Shown: positions 61,035 through 64,000 of the stretch, in pieces
How positions within the stretch are numbered: the first letter of the stretch is position 1
Layout of the letters: the number at the start of each line of letters is the position of its first letter
Source of the DNA: Motiliproteus sp041586615
GTDB taxonomy: Bacteria > Pseudomonadota > Gammaproteobacteria > Pseudomonadales > Balneatricaceae
Length of the DNA: 64,000 bases
NCBI GenBank assembly: GCA_041586615.1
Contig: JBFGZS010000018.1
Coordinates: 1-64,000 of the forward strand
Reading direction: 5' to 3'
Notes under the pieces: generated by a model
Seen by the model: the letters and a program-made list of their open reading frames with translations, nothing else
What the model was told of the DNA's origin: nothing
Databases searched by the model: none
Program-made: the position numbers and the translations under genes

Positions 61035-62552
61035 ATGACCGACGCAACCAACCCAAGCGCGGCGAGTCCGCAGACAAAAACCGGGCAGAAAAATCACTTG
61101 CTCGAAGAATCAATCCTGCCTGTCTGGCTTAATCAAAGGCCCATAGGGTTCTTTAATTTTATTGCGTTGTGGGTGGGTATGGCGGTCATTATCGCCACGT
61201 TCCAGCTCGGCGCAGGAGGGGTTGCAGGCCTGCCGCTCAGCACTGTCATTCTCACTATTCTGCTGGCCAATATGGCGCTCGGCGTGGTGATGACGCTCAC
61301 GGCCGACATCGGCACCGAGCACGGCCTGTCCTTTGCGGTCTATCTTCGAGCGCCTTTTGGGGTCTTAGGCACCCACCTTCCTGCGGTTTCCCGCGGCATT
61401 GTTGCAGCACTTTGGTTCGGCATTCAGACCTACCTGGGTGCCTTGGCCTTGAATGGTATTGTCGAGTACCTGACCGGCTTCAATAACTGGATGGTCTGGT
61501 ATGGCGTCTTTGCTGTTGTGCAGATCGTGAATACGGCACTGGGTATCCGCGCCGTCGAGGTGCTGGCCAACATTGCGGCGCCGGCCATTATTGCCATCTC
61601 GGTGTGGATGTATTTCACCCTGGAAGGGCTTGCCGCGACCCAGGGCCTGAATATCTGGACGTTCCAGGGAACTGAGCAGGTTTCGATCATCGCACTGTTC
61701 ATCGCCAATATGTCCTTCTGGTCGGCGCTGGCTGTCGATATCCCGAATTTAACCCGGTTTTTGCGCACGGAGGGCGGTGCTCGCAGCTTCATGCGCCGCA
61801 ATCGAAATGTGTTTGTGGCTCAGTTTCTGGCACTGCCCGTCACGCAGGCCTGGATTGCCCTCATCGGTGCCGCGTCCTTCATAGCAGCGGGCGACTGGAA
61901 CCCGATCAGTGTTATCCAACAGCAGAGCCAGGGTGTTAGCCTGATTGTGCTGCTGGTGATGGTGATCCTGGCGCAGTGGTCGACTAACAATTCCGCGAAC
62001 CTGATTCCGGCGGCACTGACCTTTGTCAACGCAGCCGCGCCCCGTGTCTCCTATGCGATGGGTATCGTGATCGCCGGGGTCATCGGTACCCTCGCCATGC
62101 CCTGGTTGATACTGGACAACCTCTTTACGTTCCTGGGCTACTACGGCGCCCTGCTGTCCGCGGTTGGGGGGATTATCGTGGCGGACTACTACGTGATCCG
62201 CAAGCGTCGACTGAACGTGCCTGATCTCTATCGCGCGGATGGACAGTTTCGCTTCAGTAACGGAGTGAACCCGGCTGCCATGATCGCCTGGGTGGTTGGT
62301 GGCGGTTTGGCTCTTTACTTCCTGACGTATGCTTATCCCGTTGGTTTTGTCGCGGCCTTTGTCGTGTACCTGTTGTTGATGAAGGTCTGGATCTTGCCGA
62401 AGTGCCCGCAGGCTGAAATCGAGTCGGATTACAGCGACGACTATCTCGCCACCTCAGTCGGGCTTAACTGGGTGTACACCCGTGATGGCGAATTCGTTCG
62501 CAAGCGTACCGATGAAATCCCGGCATCGGCCGTCAAACGCGAGGATCTTTGA
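61035..62552 (+). CDS. NCS1-family permease (cytosine/purine/allantoin/hydantoin transporter)
   Basis: 505 aa from ATG 61035, with GGAGG seven bases upstream. Twelve helices; TM1 region PIGFFNFIALWVGMAVIIAT, the FGVLGTHLPAVSRGIVAALWFGI block in pieces (RAPFGVLG, VSRGIVAALWFGIQTYLG), and WSTNNSANLIPAA are typical. NCS1 proteins import nucleobases, hydantoins and allantoin with H+ or Na+. A good indication that the cluster's substrate is a small N-heterocycle. Confidence 0.92.
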   Translation: MTDATNPSAASPQTKTGQKNHLLEESILPVWLNQRPIGFFNFIALWVGMAVIIATFQLGAGGVAGLPLSTVILTILLANMALGVVMTLTADIGTEHGLSFAVYLRAPFGVLGTHLPAVSRGIVAALWFGIQTYLGALALNGIVEYLTGFNNWMVWYGVFAVVQIVNTALGIRAVEVLANIAAPAIIAISVWMYFTLEGLAATQGLNIWTFQGTEQVSIIALFIANMSFWSALAVDIPNLTRFLRTEGGARSFMRRNRNVFVAQFLALPVTQAWIALIGAASFIAAGDWNPISVIQQQSQGVSLIVLLVMVILAQWSTNNSANLIPAALTFVNAAAPRVSYAMGIVIAGVIGTLAMPWLILDNLFTFLGYYGALLSAVGGIIVADYYVIRKRRLNVPDLYRADGQFRFSNGVNPAAMIAWVVGGGLALYFLTYAYPVGFVAAFVVYLLLMKVWILPKCPQAEIESDYSDDYLATSVGLNWVYTRDGEFVRKRTDEIPASAVKREDL

Positions 62553-62643
62553 GCTAACCGCAGGCGACTCAGGCTCAGGCGGCCAGAGAGAACCCACAAC
62601 CGGCGCCTGTCGTGGCAGGTGCCCTTATGAAAGGAGATAGGTA

Positions 62644-63396
62644 ATGTCATTTCGACTCAACAACCGGTGTGCGGTGGTAACAGGTGCAGCCAGCGGTATC
62701 GGTGCAGCCATAGGTCGTGCCTATGCCGACGCTGGCGCGTCCCTGGTCCTGTGTGATCGCGATGAGTCCGGTCTCGCACAGGTCGCCAAGGAGTGTCGCG
62801 ACCGCGGTATTCAGGTGATCGAATGCGTGGGTGATGTAGGTACCCCCGAGGGGGCGCGTGCCGGAGTGCTGGCCTGTGTCGATGCTTTTGGCCGCATCGA
62901 CATCCTCGTCAACAATGCGGGCATGTTGACTCAGGCACCCTGTGTCGAACTCACCCAGAAAATGTGGGACGACATGCTGCGAGTTGACCTTACCAGCGTG
63001 TTCATTGCCAGCCAGTGCGCGCTACCGCACATGATTGCGCAGGGCTGGGGCCGCATCATCAACGTGGCATCGCAATTGGGGATCAAAGGCGGTGCGCAGT
63101 TGTGCCATTATGCGGCGGCAAAGGCCGGAGTTATCGGTTTTACCAAGTCCCTGGCGCTGGAGGTGAGCGCTCAGAACGTGCTGGTCAATGCTATCGCACC
63201 GGGCCCCATCGAAACCGCGCTGGTGGATGGCATCAGCCAGGACTGGAAAAGCGCCAAGGCCCGGGAATTGCCGCTGGGGCGTTTCGGCCGTGCCGAGGAA
63301 GTCGCCCCCGTGGCAGTGCTGCTCGCCTCTGACCCCGGTGGCAATCTGTTCGTTGGACAGACCCTTGGCCCCAATTCGGGCGATGTGATGCCTTAA
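62644..63396 (+). CDS. Short-chain dehydrogenase/reductase (second of two)
   Basis: 250 aa classical SDR: VTGAASGIGAAIG, LVNNAGML, Ser in NVASQLGIKGG, YAAAKAGVIGFTKS, and VGQTLGPNSGDVMP at the end. It has the intact NNAG motif unlike the first SDR. AAGGAGA ribosome-binding site seven bases before the ATG. The two SDRs differ enough to act on different substrates. Confidence 0.9.
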   Translation: MSFRLNNRCAVVTGAASGIGAAIGRAYADAGASLVLCDRDESGLAQVAKECRDRGIQVIECVGDVGTPEGARAGVLACVDAFGRIDILVNNAGMLTQAPCVELTQKMWDDMLRVDLTSVFIASQCALPHMIAQGWGRIINVASQLGIKGGAQLCHYAAAKAGVIGFTKSLALEVSAQNVLVNAIAPGPIETALVDGISQDWKSAKARELPLGRFGRAEEVAPVAVLLASDPGGNLFVGQTLGPNSGDVMP

Positions 63397-63424
63397 ACCT
63401 GGATGACTTTGACTGGAGCGCAAT

Positions 63425-63724
63425 ATGTGTGGTCTGTGCGGTTTGATTAACGAAGACATCCACTGGAGTGACCCGCTGGGTGATACCCAGGCGCGGCGCC
63501 GGGAACGACAGCAGCGGGTGCGGGCGATCAACCAGGTGCTGGCGCCGTTTCGCCTGGGGGTGTCTGACTTCCAGAGCTCGGCTTATCTTGTGCATAACGC
63601 GACGGGTCGGCAGGAGATGGCCAGCGGATTGGACGGCGTGTGGCAGGCTGCCGAAGCCTTGCTGGGTCGTCCTCTCGATCCGTTGGACCCTCGCGTACTG
63701 ACCTATCTGGAGGAGCACGTATGA
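63425..63724 (+). CDS. Small N-terminal CxxC protein paired with a COG0523 GTPase
   Basis: 99 aa beginning MCGLCGLINEDIHWSDPLGD. The CxxC and the His/Asp nearby could bind a metal. The rest is helical (RRERQQRVRAINQVLAPF) with a hydrophobic middle (LGVSDFQSSAYLVHN). I recognise no named family. It overlaps the GTPase gene by four bases (ATGA), so both are made together and probably interact. Confidence 0.7.
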   Translation: MCGLCGLINEDIHWSDPLGDTQARRRERQQRVRAINQVLAPFRLGVSDFQSSAYLVHNATGRQEMASGLDGVWQAAEALLGRPLDPLDPRVLTYLEEHV

Positions 63725-64000
63725 GTCTGCCGCTTAACGTCATCACCGGTTTTCTCGGCAGTGGAAAGACCACGTTGCTCAAGCGGCTGCTGGCCGACGA
63801 GTCGCTGGGCGATACCGCGCTGCTGATCAACGAGTTTGGCGATGTGGGCATCGACCATCTGTTGGTGGAAGAGGTGGCTCCCGGCACCGTGCTGTTGCCC
63901 AATGGTTGCGTGTGCTGTTCCGTGCGCGGGGAACTCAAGGATGCTTTGCTGCGGCTGCACGAGCAGCGCAGCCGGGGAGAGATCCCTGCGTTTCGCCGGG
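63721..64000 (+). CDS. CobW/COG0523-family GTPase (partial, runs off the window)
   Basis: First 93 codons present. NVITGFLGSGKTTLLKRLL is the P-loop, LLINEFGDVGIDH the switch region, and PNGCVCCSVRGEL the metal-binding CxCC motif. These G3E GTPases deliver Zn2+, Co2+ or other metals to target enzymes. Here the probable client is a metal hydrolase of the cluster. The nucleotide and metal motifs are intact, so the gene is probably functional. Confidence 0.92.
   Translation, partial: MSLPLNVITGFLGSGKTTLLKRLLADESLGDTALLINEFGDVGIDHLLVEEVAPGTVLLPNGCVCCSVRGELKDALLRLHEQRSRGEIPAFRR

Overview
The window looks like a chromosome segment of a Gram-negative gammaproteobacterium, most likely a marine or halophilic member of the Pseudomonadales/Oceanospirillales. 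The outer-membrane machinery (TamA/TamB, a trimeric porin), a MetR-type regulator, and the neighbourhood of grxD, peroxiredoxin, rnt, pyrC, motY and argG (as I recall it from Pseudomonas) support this. A bacterial voltage-gated sodium channel and MotY, a sodium-motor protein, fit a sodium-rich habitat. No rRNA or tRNA genes and no CRISPR array were seen.

Layout. 0-10.7 kb: five consecutive ion-transport genes (BacNav sodium channel, CorA, a glutamate-receptor-like potassium channel, an MscK-size mechanosensitive channel, a P-type ATPase). 10.8-22.8 kb: tamA-tamB, pepQ with a DUF3549 gene, a GIY-YIG protein, class II DAHP synthase with yqcC, and metR. 23-31 kb: argF, argD, grxD, peroxiredoxin, rnt, pyrC, motY, argG. 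31-34 kb: two regulatory proteins, one with a degenerate receiver plus TPRs. 34.2-40.5 kb: a tightly packed mevalonate operon with six genes (HMG-CoA reductase, type 2 IPP isomerase, HMG-CoA synthase, two GHMP kinases, diphosphomevalonate decarboxylase). 40.7-43.8 kb: a truncated DNA polymerase II gene runs into accessory DNA with small orphan genes and a decayed tyrosine integrase. 43.9-53.1 kb: a minus-strand glycolytic operon, gap-pyk-small ORF-eno-tpiA-gapN-gpmI-pfkA, divergent from a porin. 54.3-54.8 kb: a duplicated porin 3' end and a LuxR HTH remnant broken at a 14-G tract. 55-64 kb: a catabolic cluster with an unusual GntR regulator carrying two winged helices, an amidase, a polysaccharide-deacetylase-fold hydrolase, MFS and NCS1 transporters, two SDR dehydrogenases, a small CxxC protein and a COG0523 GTPase that runs off the end.

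How the parts work together. The glycolytic operon supplies the path from fructose-6-phosphate to pyruvate except aldolase and phosphoglycerate kinase, and has both the phosphorylating NAD-type GAPDH and a non-phosphorylating NADP-type one. The mevalonate operon turns acetoacetyl-CoA and acetyl-CoA into IPP/DMAPP. The last cluster reads as uptake and hydrolysis of a cyclic amide, imide or ureide, with a metallochaperone; the substrate is inferred, not shown.

Structure outside genes. A dispersed, hairpin-rich repeat with imperfect terminal inverted repeats (MITE-like) occurs four times, at 1.2, 21.8, 31.3 and 40.5 kb, two copies carrying different internal deletions. Short tandem repeats sit at many gene junctions in the first 41 kb; the most striking is a sevenfold repeat ahead of mvaD in which most units carry both an AGGA-type ribosome-binding site and an ATG. 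Clear operator candidates lie upstream of gap, between gntR and the amidase gene, and upstream of metR (a perfect MetR box).
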